Program-made: the position numbers and the translations under genes
The notes under the pieces: generated by a model
Database searches by the model: none
Seen by the model: the letters and a program-made list of their open reading frames with translations, nothing else
What the model was told of the DNA's origin: nothing
In this document: one piece after another, positions 36,577 to 49,160 of the stretch
Position numbering within the stretch: position 1 is the stretch's first letter
Layout of the letters: every line of letters begins with the position of its first letter
NCBI GenBank assembly: GCA_963969395.1
Contig: OZ017797.1
Location: forward strand, 33,170,001 to 33,234,000
Reading direction: 5' to 3'
Source: Pseudoscleropodium purum
Taxonomy: Eukaryota; Streptophyta; Bryopsida; Hypnales; Brachytheciaceae
DNA length: 64,000 nucleotides

Positions 36577-38079
36577 TCAACTGATATCGAGGTACTCAAT
36601 AGTATAGTCTGAATGTGCAGCACTATCCTGTCTACGAGCCGGCAGAGGATGCGAGTCCCTCAAGTGCTCAATCGTGCCTGTCAACGGCGCCACTCTTCTA
36701 CAAATGGCAACAACGGATTTAACCGACTTCTGTATAGCTCTTAACTGTGGCAAAAATTCGGAAGACAATACACATTTTGTATACTGTCCATCTAAAATCA
36801 TATTGACCCATTGAAGCACTTGATGCGACGATGGAACATTGTGAATTGGCCTGCCTGGCTTACCCGGTGGCGATGGAAATCGCGAGAGCCGATTGGAATA
36901 CCGATCCAGCCACTTGCGAAGGTACTGAAGAAGCTGCACAGCCTCCGATGTGTCCAGCTCCGCAATGATTGCAGATAGAACTGCTTCATCCTGTGCAGAA
37001 GCAACCAAAGCATGCAGACAAGTCTCCCATCCCTGAAACCCATCCACTGCCATAGCCAGGACAACAGCACGCGATATGTGATCGCTACTGTTATTGACCA
37101 TTTCATCACGGATTCGCCTTTCACGGTCTTCCATCTGTATCTTTATCGGTACCACGATATTATCCACTGGAACAACGGGCGCAGTAAATGGATCGTTTTC
37201 ATATGCAAGTTCCATTTTAGCGCGTCGCTTTGCGATTTTAGCGCGTTGACTTTCAATCATTCCTTTTTCAATAAGTTCCTCGCGTTTCAAGAAAAGCTCT
37301 TTCCGCCTGGCAGCAGAGTCTATAGCCGCGGATGCTACCCTCCGCCACTCTAGTCGCACGGTTTCGAACGAAGAAGCATTAGATTGATCAAGGAGAAACT
37401 TGAGCGCCAGCAAAATATCGGACGGGGTCAGGTCTAGGACATAGTGAAAGCATATACAAAGCAAATCAGCTTTCCTATGCTCAACTAGCTTCTGAACCAA
37501 GTCCGAATGGGAGACATTGGAGACCAATCCACACTGCAATAACACTTTCAGCGCATTCCAAAACTGCAACCCTAAACTGCAATTGATTATTGCCGACAGT
37601 AGCCTGCGCCCTACAAGAGCTCCCCCTTTCCTAATAAGCCCCACAAACAAGCTCTCCTCGTCGACCACTTCTTTCCTAATTCGATCCTCGCCGTCCGCTG
37701 CGCCATTCTCGTCACGTCCATGGCCTTGGGATTCCAACCCCATAACCTGCTCCAACGCAGGTCTAACCATGGCAATAAAATCTGACGTCGAGAACGTACC
37801 GACATTATTCTCCAGTTTCTTCTTCAGCTTCTTCACGAGCTTCTCCTCTTCAAGCACGTTCGGTGGGCTCATTTCCCATCCCCCGTCCTTTCGCACAATC
37901 AAATCCTCCAAGTAATCAACCTCCACACCCTTCACAATCCTCTTCTCCGCTTTCCTAAATGCAAAATCTGAAGTATGCGCCACCGATGGCTCCAACCTCG
38001 AGCCCCATACACTCTCTACGGCTACGGCATCCTCTTGCTGTCCCGCGCTACTAATGAGCTCCAGCAATGTCAAAGCCAT
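36577..38079 (-). CDS. Conserved intronless protein, possibly NOL11/UTP8-like
   Basis: This 500-residue frame has no stops or introns and clear protein-like composition. I chose the ATG at 38079 (MALTLLELIS); the six codons before it begin with TTG. Visible parts: a basic helical segment (EEEKLVKKLKKKLENNV, about 90), a mid segment with SLFVGLIRKGGALVGRRLL and short alpha-repeat-like helices (FWNALKVLLQCGLVS, DLLCICFHYVLDLTPSDIL), a charged coiled-coil stretch (KRELFLKREELIEKG type, about 275-305) and a C-terminal helical block (LLQYLRKWLDRYSNRL, HQVLQWVNMILDGQYTKCV). The C-terminus resembles NOL11/UTP-type U3 snoRNP proteins (ribosome biogenesis) in pattern, but I cannot confirm this, so no symbol is given. 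A telo-box repeat lies upstream, as is common for plant ribosome-biogenesis genes. Confidence 0.85.
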   Translation of the reverse strand: MALTLLELISSAGQQEDAVAVESVWGSRLEPSVAHTSDFAFRKAEKRIVKGVEVDYLEDLIVRKDGGWEMSPPNVLEEEKLVKKLKKKLENNVGTFSTSDFIAMVRPALEQVMGLESQGHGRDENGAADGEDRIRKEVVDEESLFVGLIRKGGALVGRRLLSAIINCSLGLQFWNALKVLLQCGLVSNVSHSDLVQKLVEHRKADLLCICFHYVLDLTPSDILLALKFLLDQSNASSFETVRLEWRRVASAAIDSAARRKELFLKREELIEKGMIESQRAKIAKRRAKMELAYENDPFTAPVVPVDNIVVPIKIQMEDRERRIRDEMVNNSSDHISRAVVLAMAVDGFQGWETCLHALVASAQDEAVLSAIIAELDTSEAVQLLQYLRKWLDRYSNRLSRFPSPPGKPGRPIHNVPSSHQVLQWVNMILDGQYTKCVLSSEFLPQLRAIQKSVKSVVAICRRVAPLTGTIEHLRDSHPLPARRQDSAAHSDYTIEYLDIS

Positions 38080-38266
38080 TTCGAAAACGGAGAACAACTC
38101 TTAAACCCCTAAAACTCCACCAAATTCTTGCTACAAAAGAGCGCTATTGCTATTAGGAAAAAAGGAAAAAGACTGACGGTTTGATGGGAGTCTCGCCCTC
38201 ACCCTCCCCGCTCTGTTTGAGTCTCCGGGAAACGGAGAGCGAAGCGCAGAGCTGTGGCTATGGTGG

Positions 38267-38285
38267 AAACCCTAAACCCTGAACC
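38267..38285 (-). promoter_or_regulatory. Telo-box cluster upstream of the conserved intronless gene
   Basis: AAACCCTAAACCCTGAACCC lies about 190-205 bp before the minus-strand ATG. Tandem telo-boxes are typical of plant translation and ribosome-biogenesis promoters. Confidence 0.6.
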
Positions 38286-38801
38286 CTTGTCATAACTTAG
38301 GGCTGCAGGGAAGACGACGCCCTCTCGACGGGATGATATCTGGAGGATGAATGTTCGGAAGTGAGTTACACTGCAGATTCTCTCACTGTCAGTCGGTCGT
38401 CATTTGGATGAGAAAAGATCCTACGGCAGAACCACTCACCCATTGTCGACCCATCCCCAACCAACCAGTAGGGTGCACTATTTTCAACCAAGGCTAGAAT
38501 AAATGCTCAACCAAAGCTTAAATAGAACCAACTATTTCTCCTTTTCAAAGTTAAAGACTAATAAAGTGAGGACAAATGTCCCAAAGTAGTGAGCGGAAAG
38601 AAGTTCTTGAATGATCAGGATTGGAAGACCCTACATATTGGCTATAGGTTTGGACCATCTACGAACTTTCAAAATACATAGTAATTTGAATTCAAGGAAT
38701 AAAATCACAAAAATTTGGCAATCTCCATAATTTCTATTTTCCTACATACTAGAGAATTTACATTGCCTTCTACTACTCTAGAACATGTGCATATTGCTTA
38801 A

Positions 38802-39723
38802 TACTTACAAGACCAAGGCCTTTTTTTTGCCAAAAAACACTCAAAATTGTCATTTCTATAGTAAAAGGTAAAAAGAAATTTAATTGTTTTTTTTCACATC
38901 TAACTGTAGGATCTTACACCTAACTATTATGAGAATGTGTAGAAAAAAATTTCAGAATTTATGACCGTAGAGATTGCATGATATATGCATTTAAAGTGGA
39001 AAAAACAAGTTTTTTTAGCACATTATGGGATTAGATTTTTAATTTTGAACATTTTTAACTTTAATTTTTTGCACTACATCATTTTGAGCTTTAAATATTT
39101 ACAGTATAAAATTGAGTTGAGAGTTTAGAAAATATTCAAAATATTCAAAAAAACTTAATTTTTGTTCTTTAAAAATTGCTAAATAGAAGTAGGTATGAAA
39201 TAGAAGGAAAACCTAAAATATTCATATATCTAAAATGAAATTAAAATGCTCTAATCCTAATGGTGAGATTGTTCTAGCAAGAAATGTTGAACATGTGAAA
39301 CTTTTTTTTTTTTAAATTGTAAGAATTGCATTCAGAAATGAATCCTATAAGTTATTTTTTCGAAAAGATGCTCTAATTGCCCAAAAAACAAGATTGTCCA
39401 TAACTTTCTCATAAAAAATCCAAATGGAATGAATCAAATCTTCACATGTACACAAAAATATAATCTATGAATAAAAAATTTAAAAAAAGTTTAAGTTCAA
39501 ACTTTTGAAATTTTTTTGCTGCCCCCCATCCCCTATTTTGAGCTTATTTGGGCATAACTTTTGTTTCTAGGCACCAATTGAAAAAAAAAATTATATTCCT
39601 ATGAAGCTAATCAATTTTTCTATCTTCAAAAAAATTCCAAAAAATAAAGAAAAAATTTCTGTCCGTAGGTACTTGCCTAAAATCCCATTTGTCTCCTCCA
39701 AAGGGACAATGGTCCTTTAGGGG
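38802..39723. mobile_element. TTAA-flanked piggyBac-like non-autonomous element, copy 3
   Basis: TTAA at 38798-38801 and 39724-39727 flanks a 922-bp body. The right end (reverse-complemented) CCCCTAAAGGACCATTG is intact; the left end ATACTTACAAGACCAAGG is worn but keeps AAGACCAAGG. No coding frame. Confidence 0.62.
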
Positions 39724-39727
39724 TTAA

Positions 39728-41326
39728 GTGGTCAACAATGAGTGGTTCTACCATACTTCCGACAATGCATACCATCAGGCCATGTATGTGCCATTTACCA
39801 ATCTAGTCAACAATATTTACATGTCTGAAAAATAGATTGGCTTTAAATTTCTTAGTAAAGAAGAATTCAAATCCTTTAATTGAATTGGCATAAAGTAAAA
39901 CTTTGTTCACATTGGGTTCAACATAAAGTTCAAAAATTAACAATTTTTTGAATTCCTAATTGGCAAGAATAAGATTCTTTTTTAAATGTATACTCTTTCG
40001 TTTCAACATAATACTAGTATTTTCTTTGTGTTACAAAAGAAACAATGGTAATATTTAGAAATAGAGGGAGTAAGAATTAATGGGAACTTCTCCAACAAAT
40101 TTATATTTGATTTACGTAGTTCTTTCTATTGACATATTACATGCTTTTTTTATTGGGTTATCCTCAATGAATATTAATTTGATAAAGTACACTTTCAAAA
40201 CATTCATTATACATCTAATAGATAGTTGAGCACTATAATTTAACTAGTTGACCTCTAATGGACCAAACATTCAAATTTTGAACAACTAATGAATAGAAAG
40301 GTGTCTCCAACATATAGAATTTGTATATTCGTTTTTACCCATCCAATTCTTTATTGATTCTCTTATTAATAATTTAACAATTGCATGAAATTGATTTTCA
40401 AAATTTTCTTTGCAAATGTTTCACAATTTGTGTACCTACTACTATATCATATAAATACGATTTATAAATCATATTTTCCAACTTTCATTTAAATTTGATT
40501 TTTATATTTTGGGAAATTTGGACTAATGTTGTGTCTTTGAGAGATAAAATAGTATAATGGTCATCCAACTTTCATCTACAATATAGCCCAATTTTCATTG
40601 ATTTTCATCTACATTCTTCTAAAATTCATCTTTAGATTTATCATGAATGCAAACATTCAACTAATATTCATTCTTTTAGTAGAAAGATGCTTTCACTATT
40701 TTATTCCTTAAGTAGATTTCAATCTCTCACATAGTCAAATTCTCAACTAAATTAAATTGAATAGACATTATTGAAATCTATCAAATTTAAATTTAAAAGA
40801 AATGTTTCATTCTATTTTTGGGTGTACACTAGAGTAAAAAATGTAATGCATGTTTTTGTAAAGAAAGGTTGAATCAATACTCTATTGTAATGTATTTCCT
40901 TGATAGTTGTTCAGATAGTATAGTTGAAAATTTATTATAAGGGTATTTCAATTAGAAAGACAAGAATGACTAGCAATGAAAAGGGAGTTTAATTCTAATT
41001 ATGCCATTGTACTTGTTGTGACAATGTGCACCATACTTGACAATGGACAAAAGGAATCACAAATTATCTTCAAAGCTTTGAATTGTAAAGTTTGCAAGAC
41101 TTTAAGGTTTAAAGTTCAATTTTGATTGGTGATAAGTTTGACTAAATCAACTTTTTTTAGAGAAGGTGTGTGAAGTCTAATAGTTGAGGTGAAATTTGCC
41201 TTCAAAGAGCAATTTAGGTATTTGGGATCTACTATTTTTTCTACCTTGTATTGACTCCAAATAATTTAAGTTATTTGAGTTTTTGATTTGAATTTGAAAG
41301 GTTTGTTATTTCCCAAAGAAAGTCTT

Positions 41327-41370
<44 letters not shown>

Positions 41371-42115
41371 GAATTTGTGTGTGTATTTAAACACACAAAT
41401 ATATTTAGATTGTGTGTGTGTGTGTGTGTTTCTTTTAAAATTTTAGAAGTAAAATAAGGGTTTCAAATTTCATAAGAGCAAATTTTTATAAAATATTCTA
41501 GATATATTTCATTTCAAGCACATTATTCATAGTCCCCTGTAAAATATCCTTTAAATGACCATAGTTTTGCAATCTTCCATAAAGTACTCTATCCAAACTC
41601 ATTTCATAGGTAAAAGTGATGAAAATATGCCACATACCAAATACTTTGATATCAACAAATAGATGCTTCAAGCAAAAGCTTAATTCCAATATATTAACAC
41701 AAGTACATGAAACCGATACATGAAATCAAACAACTCATTCCACATCACAATGGTGGAATACTGTACAATGGACATAATGACAAATGAGCTCATAAAACCG
41801 AATTGGACTATATTTTGTTTCAAAAGTAACTCTCAATAATAAATGTTTGAATGTCTATTTCTACTGTTGGAATTAATTCCAACTTCATGATAAATTTTCT
41901 ATCTAACGTGACTGCATTACATTCTATGGCCCATGTCACACGCCCTTAAAACTTAGGCCAATAGCCCAATACTAATCTTATTCTAATTCATTCAATTATC
42001 CTCTTTATCACAAACATATCACCTCAAGAGCATTCCAAACTGACTCCATCCAAACTTGGACAGAAGAATATTATGCAGATTACATCTTCCAAAGGCTACA
42101 GCAGATCCAATGTGA
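39728..42115. other. AT-rich gene-free stretch with microsatellites
   Basis: No gene is visible. (TA)n at about 41331-41367 is followed by (TG)n at about 41409-41430. A worn end of the TTAA family may lie near 40250 (GACCTCTAATGGACC). Confidence 0.6.
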
Positions 42116-45100
42116 CTATTTTGAAATAGAAAGCTCCCAGTCTTCAAAAACATTGAACAAGAGAGATAACCCCGCCCAGACCAGAATTGCCAGTACCCAA
42201 GCTTGGCCGCCAAATGGAGACTGGTGGATGTTCTTCGGAGTCGTTGGTTTTGCGACTGGCTTCTGATGGTTCCATGCCACAGCATACGCTTTGGCAAACT
42301 CTCTGCATTCACAGCAAAAAAAACCCAAAAAACTTTAACTCTCAGTACTCAAATCAAAAATACTGAGATCACTGTTTTTTAAATCATAATACATAAGTGT
42401 AACTCCAAAATATTGACTCACTTATGGTAAGTGCACCTAATTTCGACCCCTTTCTAAAACCAACCCCTACAGATCCTTGCCTAAAATGTACTCCCACTGT
42501 TTATGAGAGTGTAGGGTTGATTTTAGAAACACCTACTTTCAGCACTTTGAATATTCATAGTTTTATTCATACGGTGTCCAAAGAATGCATTCTAAGAGAG
42601 TCTAGAATCCCCTTTGGACTATTACCAGGACCCCACAAAAAAAATTCAATATCATAATGGGAATTGTATTGAATTGCTTATTTGGTTCATTTTAGGTGTA
42701 GTTACCATAGAGCATTCTCTCTTCTTTCCATTGATATATTGCACAAACGTTCATCATGCACGCAGTGGATAGTTGAGCATTTAGAGGTCAACCTCTGTTG
42801 TGTGCATTTGTAAAGCAACCTCGACTCGAGAACAGTAACCTTCAAAATCTGAGTCTTATACGTGCATACTCTGACAAACACAGCAGTTGGATTGAGATAA
42901 AGTGAAAGCATAAACAAATGGAGATTTGAAGGTGCTCACCGCCTGGAGCTGAAAACTAAGAACGCTGGAATGATCAGCATAACGGCACATCCAGCAAATG
43001 CCCCGGTAAATCCCACCAACTCGTCTACCGACACCTCTGCATGCTGGAAGTACAAAGACGTTCGTCAACAGATCTGTCGACATCGAAGCGCAAAGAGCCT
43101 GTATTCTACCTGAAATTTTCGTAACATTCTAAAGCTCTTTGTATGCTTTCACCCATTACATTGAGAATCAGAATCAGAATCAGAATCAGCATCGCAATAT
43201 GACATGACTGACTCAAGATTGGTTGGCGTTCTAAGCATTGAATTTTTTTTAACATTCTTCCACTCCTGTACAAGTCTTTGCTTGGCAAAGATACCAAGCT
43301 AGGATACAAACTTTAGCTAAACATATGACAGAATCATAACGATGGATTCAGATTCTTGGACCTCTAAAGAATTCTATGTTACGTGCTACCTCAACTGAAA
43401 CAAACACATGTGCAAGTAGACTGAAAAGAGTAGTGATATACCTCAGCAATATAGCTGAGTATAGTGGGTGGGACAACTGCTAGCAAAGTGAGCAAAATTC
43501 GTCGGTGACCATTTTTGGATTGTAATGTTGAGGCTACTGTATCCGAGGATGTATTCACAGGCATCACTGTTCCAAGTCCCAAAACGTCAATAGGGCTGCT
43601 TCATATAACACAAGTTTCAAATGTTAAAACTTCATGTATAGAAGCGAAGGCTTAAGAGATTCTCATTGCTTTTGCAATAATAATTTCCATGGGATTTTCG
43701 TGTCACCTTTTAGTGAAACATGCTGGATCAAAGTGTCGAGATTGTTGCGCAGAGTTATCGACAGCATGGGAAAACTTGATGACAACGTGAACACTGATCA
43801 GTCACAGCAACCCCCCAGTCGTCAAATTTTGGTGAAGTGAAGGCCTTTTAAATGGGCACTGAGAAGAAACATGGTCTAGTATGCATTGCCTCCTAAATGC
43901 AAGCAGTTATGGGAAAGGAAGATATTATGACCCGAATCTAGTAACTGTATTCATGTATAACAACTGTCTCTAAATCTTCACATCCATGTCCATACCTGGA
44001 AAGAGGAAAAGACAGTCGCCGAGAAAGCCATATTCTGTGGTCATTATATTAAGGATTTCCAAGGCAGAAGACGTATTGCTCACCATGATGAAACTCCACA
44101 CAGAATGAAAACTTAATATGCAGTTATCGATGCATTGAAAGGATACGGTTTGGGGGGAAATTGAAGGTCAGAGGATCCATAATGTCATGAAGGCCTGCAA
44201 TTTGAAGACATAATGATGAGATTCCCTTCCAGAAAACTTCGAGTCAAAACAGAAGAAGCTTCATTTAAAGACCCATATGGCATATGCTGACTTTATAAAA
44301 CAAATAAATGTAAGCTGTTACGCACCAAAAGCAAGGCCGCTTGTGACAAAGAGCAATAAATACACCACAATGACGCTCCCAAATGCAAAAGCTACAATGC
44401 GCTGAAGGTGCGACTTATCTCGCATAGGTGTAACAATGCCGGGTAAACTGCACTCAAAGGAAAACGGCAAACCTTGTGTCATACAATAGTGAATGAATTC
44501 AGATAATTTCGTAATAGGTACAGTTAAAATTCTAGTGACTGCGGTTCGTTGTGTATGAAACAATAAAGGGATATGAAGGAAACAAACAAGAGAGGCATTT
44601 AATATACGAAAGACATTGAAAGCATGCCATGGAACGATTTTCTTGAACAACGATGAAGATTCATGAAGAAAGACTAAAGTGGAAGTGGAGCCAGAAATTA
44701 GACACCTGTGGTGACACATGAATGAATAGACAGCTCCTCCAAACAAGTTTGGCAAAGCCCTGCAACGCACACCCTCTTCAATAAGTGATCAATGCCAGAA
44801 AGATGAATCAACCGGTGGATAATAACAGCTGGCTACGACTGGACGACCTTGATTGTAACATACCAGCATGCGGAATGACGCTCAGAAACTGGCTACGGTG
44901 AAGACCAAATCTCTGATTCATACAGTCGCTGCCACAAGTAGATTCCTTATTAATCTAGATCAAACATGTGGAAAAACTTAAGAATATTGTGAGAGAGTGT
45001 ACGAAATATTAGCAATTGGAACATTGCTATCCTGACGGCCTTTCCTCATCAGCTTCACGGCTGATAAGACGATCATCCTGCATACAACAGTGTATTTTGT

Positions 45101-48100
45101 CAAGCATCAAATTTTCTTGGCAATAATTGGGGTTTAATTAAAAAATTACAATATTAAGGATCTTCAACAAGAAAGCTCCCTTACGTGTATAACGATATGT
45201 TCCGAATAGCCTGCACATTACACAAACAAACCAAGCATTAACCAAGTTGTAAGATGTTAAAGAGCACAGATCTCTGATTTTGCTGAGGGATGCAGAATAA
45301 TTTCTGGAAATGGAACACCTCCAAGACTTGGCAACTCTACTGATTTCTGTAACTGCAAGTCGATATTGGAGACGATGAACTAGCATAACGGTGGAAATCG
45401 ATGACGACTGGGAAAGCAATGGCATACCAATGTAGTCATCTGCAAGAGCTTTGTTTTCTGAAAATCAAAAAAGCTGCAACAAACCAGAAATAACATCAAT
45501 ATCAACTTCATGTCCAAATACATGAACTTTAAACACAGCAGTGGTGCGAGCAACATTCAGGTGGGTATATGTGCAGAGGAGTTTGACTGAAACTAGAAAC
45601 AGTTTTAGGATTTTACCAGAGGGGTAAGCTGACACAGAAGAAGAAACCCAGATACAGGTCAAATGCCCATGACCCTGGGGTAAGCTCGTAGAAAAAGAGA
45701 GCCAAAGACCTTGCAACTAAAGTGCTGTAAATAACAGAATCTCCGATAAGATATAACTGCAGAAGTCATCCACACCACAATCCTTTGTCAGAAGCTTCAG
45801 AGAGATGCACGAAAACAAACTCATGATAAAAATATCTTGGACATTACGAAGATTAACTTACTACCAAGGCGGAGGTCAAACACAAACAGCAAAATAGCTG
45901 CGCCACTCAGTGAGAAGCTTGACGAACTCCTATTGAAGTTTGATATTGTCAGCGTCCAACATAAATAGATATTGCCTGTCCTAGTTATTAATGTGATTAG
46001 TCAAGATAATCCACAAAAGCAAAAAAAAACGAAACAAAACAAATCATTTGCCCACCACATCAACGCCAAAATTAAATGGATTGGCAAGTAAGAGCACTTT
46101 ACAATCAATGTGACGTAGAAGATAATTATGCCCCATTCGTTGAAAAACAAACCCTGTAGCCATGGCGTTCTCTCTGTTAGTACTCTCGACAGATGACAGG
46201 CGCTCACTTTGCTATATGAGAAGCCCGTTCGATAAGAAAATACCATCACAGATTAATCACAAACGGAGAACACTAGCTTTTTATCCAAGAAAGAGAGTTT
46301 CTAAAGAGTAAGAGACAGTTTAAGGACCCATTTCATTTGCCAACAGAATAGTCTATTGGCATCATTCAACGCATAGAACCCTGACCAAAGTTTACAGACA
46401 CCATAGGTGAAAACGTCCGTGACACATTGATATTCCTGGTGTGGCTAACTCACCGCCATCTCTCCAAGCTCAGTCCTCCTTACAATCTGAAAGAGATGTT
46501 TATCACTCGCTGTGGGATGAAGATGTGGCACATCCTCAAAGCCCCCATCGCCTTTCAACGTTCCTGACTCCTCACACAAAAGAGCGTGTTCTTCCAGTCC
46601 ACCCTGAAACCAAAACAGACCCACAAATCTCACAACTAAGCACCCAGTGTGGGCCACTTTACTTTCAGCAAATTTTCAGCTTCACCAATCACCTTGCATC
46701 CACCTATTCAGAATCTAATGGCAACACTATTGACACTCGTAAGCTTCAATGATAGGTAGGACACCTACCTTTTTCAGAACCCAATCTAAGTAGACAAAAG
46801 AATCTACCTGGATTACTTGGATTCTAGAATTATCTCACTTCTACCAAATGGAAGCTCTTAAATTCCCAACTGATCAAAAAAGGTCACTTCCATATCTATA
46901 AAAAATTGGACTAAATCGATTAGGAAGCGTCAAGGAAGCTAAAATTAGGAATTCCACTTTGGAATGACAATAGTAACTTTCCAAATCACATTTCTATTGT
47001 TGCAAAAAAGTAGGGTACGATTTCTTGTTTCTATTGATACAGTCTAGCTAATTCTCTCAAAAATCCTAGCGATTCATTACACAGTATTGACTTATTTAGC
47101 TTTTCAATAGATGGATGGCAAAGAGGATCCGACCGAACCTTGGTTCTGAGTCGAATAAGGGCGTTGGCTGTGGCCATTGCTTCGATCATGAACGTCACGC
47201 TCACGAAGCTGCACAATATAATACCCAAGAGTTCGTAGGCAAGCTTAATCCTCACTAATTAACACTGAGTTTAGTGTGCTTCCTGCTCACAGTTACATGT
47301 AGCCTTCCAGAAACAGAAAATGGAAACTCCTTCACAGATACAAACAACTGAGCAAATCAAAGTCGATTCAAATTTGAGAAAGTTTCTATGCCATGATAGA
47401 AGGGTAAAAAGGCAAATTACTGCAGCCGTACCTTAAAAATGCAACTATTAAAATGAAGAATCCGCCCAGGAACTGCAAATCCAAGCCACCATGACATAAG
47501 AGCTCTAACCTCGCCCTTTGGTCTCAATGGGCAAGACACATACCCATACGGTATTCCAGAGCAAAACTTTAGGAAACAATACTAAAATACTTAGCACCTG
47601 TAGGAAACAAAGTAGAATGCTCAAAGGATATTTCCATTCTCTTTGGATTCAACTATAAATAAGTTACATACCCAGCCTCCTTTCAGTAGCACCGACGGCA
47701 GGGCCAAACATCCAGTGCCGACCATCAAATTGAAAATGTAACTGCAGTCACAGCACCACGAAAAACTGCCAAATTTAAGAACAATAACGATTTCGCTAAA
47801 TCGTCTCAATTGTAGCTAACTCACAGGAGACATATTCACAACTGAAGCTGTAATCCAAAATATTCAACCAGAGATCCAATGCATCTTGCAGGGAACGTAA
47901 AATTCAAAGTGTTGCAATAGCAGAGGTTTCCAGTACTCCTTTAAAATTACAATGTAATTACTGACATTCCTACCATTCCCTTGGATTAGCGTAAGCTGGG
48001 TGCAGAAAAAATCATAGGCTATTTTAATTTCTAGGGTTTAAGAAAGGTCCAGGAAGGACGCACATGAACGCCACAAAGGGAGAATATTGAGATCCATGAA

Positions 48101-48110
48101 CGTCGTCCAT
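42116..48110 (-). CDS. TMEM104-like amino-acid-transporter-family membrane protein
   Basis: TMEM104 is a little-studied multi-pass member of the amino acid/auxin permease group. I placed 18 exons: 48064-48110, 47672-47741, 47432-47472, 47139-47208, 46454-46603, 46103-46153, 45617-45756, 45428-45473, 45185-45210, 45003-45077, 44706-44759, 44326-44447, 44147-44194, 43996-44034, 43707-43793, 43442-43536, 42940-43043, 42116-42302. All phases join, giving 483 residues (human TMEM104 is about 496). Blocks in family order: YSPFVAF then YIFNLMVGTGCLALPS (exons 1-2), FVSVTFMIEAMATANA (4), GEMA/GLFFNEWGIIIFYV (5/6), FFDFQKTKLLQ (8), NLFGGAVYSFMCHH (11), LPGIVTPMRDKSHLQRIV (12), LFPVFTLSSSFPMLSITLRN (14-15), LLTLLAVVPPTILSY (16), DELVGFTGAFAG and LIIPAFLVFSSRR (17), VLAILVWAGLSLLF (18). 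About 10-11 membrane helices. Substrate unknown. Small exons and boundaries were chosen by eye; exons 9, 14 and the start of 16 are the least certain. Confidence 0.88.
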
Positions 48111-48131
48111 TTTGCCCGTTCTTCAAATGCA

Positions 48132-48153
48132 CCCCCCACCCCACCCCACCCCC
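48132..48153 (-). promoter_or_regulatory. G-quadruplex motif just before the TMEM104-like start
   Basis: On the coding strand four runs of 4-6 G, separated by single T, lie 22-43 nt before the ATG: runs at 48132-48137, 48139-48142, 48144-48147 and 48149-48153. Such tight loops predict a very stable quadruplex, in the 5' UTR if the start is right. Confidence 0.6.
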
Positions 48154-49160
48154 TCTTTAAGAGATCATTCCAGTTGTACCTTGATTGCATTCAACATGCA
48201 ACCCTCCTCTTCCATTGCTGCACTCCCAACAGAAAATTCAGTACACTGATGGAAATTGAGTCTACCGCAATTCAACCAGCAAAGACCTAACCTCTATTCT
48301 ATCCAAAAACATCACCACCCTAATAATTTGTTAGTATGCAATCGAAGTGAATGCTTGACCTAATAAACCTCAAAAACAGGACTCGACGTATTCAACTCAC
48401 TTATGGTATCATCACAATGATCAATGCTTGCAACCAAATTCACTTGAATTGTGTACGCACCTTTGTCCAATATCCGCAACAAACTTTGCCGAAACTAAAG
48501 GGGTGGTAAGAGGCCGCGGGTGCAAAGAGAAAGAAATTCAGATGAAACGAAAGTCCTCCTTGGGGCCTAAGATTTAGAATTTACAGTCGAAAGGACAATA
48601 GATTGCTCTGTAAAACATAAACAGACAAAGATCTGCGAGAGACAACGTGGATTTCAGCGAGTTGGCGAGATCCTGGGAGCACTCGGAAAATATTATAAAA
48701 AACGCAGTAAAGGAGACCGTGCAAGAAGATCACAGGTGGAAGAAATTGCGGGCCGCAACGACGAGCATTCAGCGTTTCCCTGGACAAGTAAGCTCAGAGA
48801 GCACCTAAGTTACACTGTATGCATCTCAACAGTGCAGCACTCACTTTCACTTACATTGAAAGACTTTTGGTAAGGATCTGTCAGTAGATGATTTTGGAGG
48901 AGAAAATGCACAAAAACTAAGTTTTACGGATGTATTTACTGTTTCCAGGGATTGCAAAAAGAGTGGAAGTAATAAGTAACCTTCAAATCGTCAATGATGC
49001 CACGAATTGACTCGCAATTGAGTGCATCGTGGACTGAAGGACTGCCTTGAGGATGTGGGTCCCGAAATAAAAGTCACAAAGCCAATCAGTCGACTCGCCT
49101 TTTCGCCTGGCAGGCCCACGCTTTAAACCTGTCCTCGAAAACCCTAAACCTCAATTTGTC
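48154..49160. other. Upstream region of TMEM104-like gene
   Basis: No coding frame is recognised. AAACCCTAAACC at about 49138-49149 is a telo-box that could serve either direction. TTTAGGGTTTAC follows at 49262. The sequence between is of balanced composition, as expected for promoter or 5' UTR. Confidence 0.5.
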
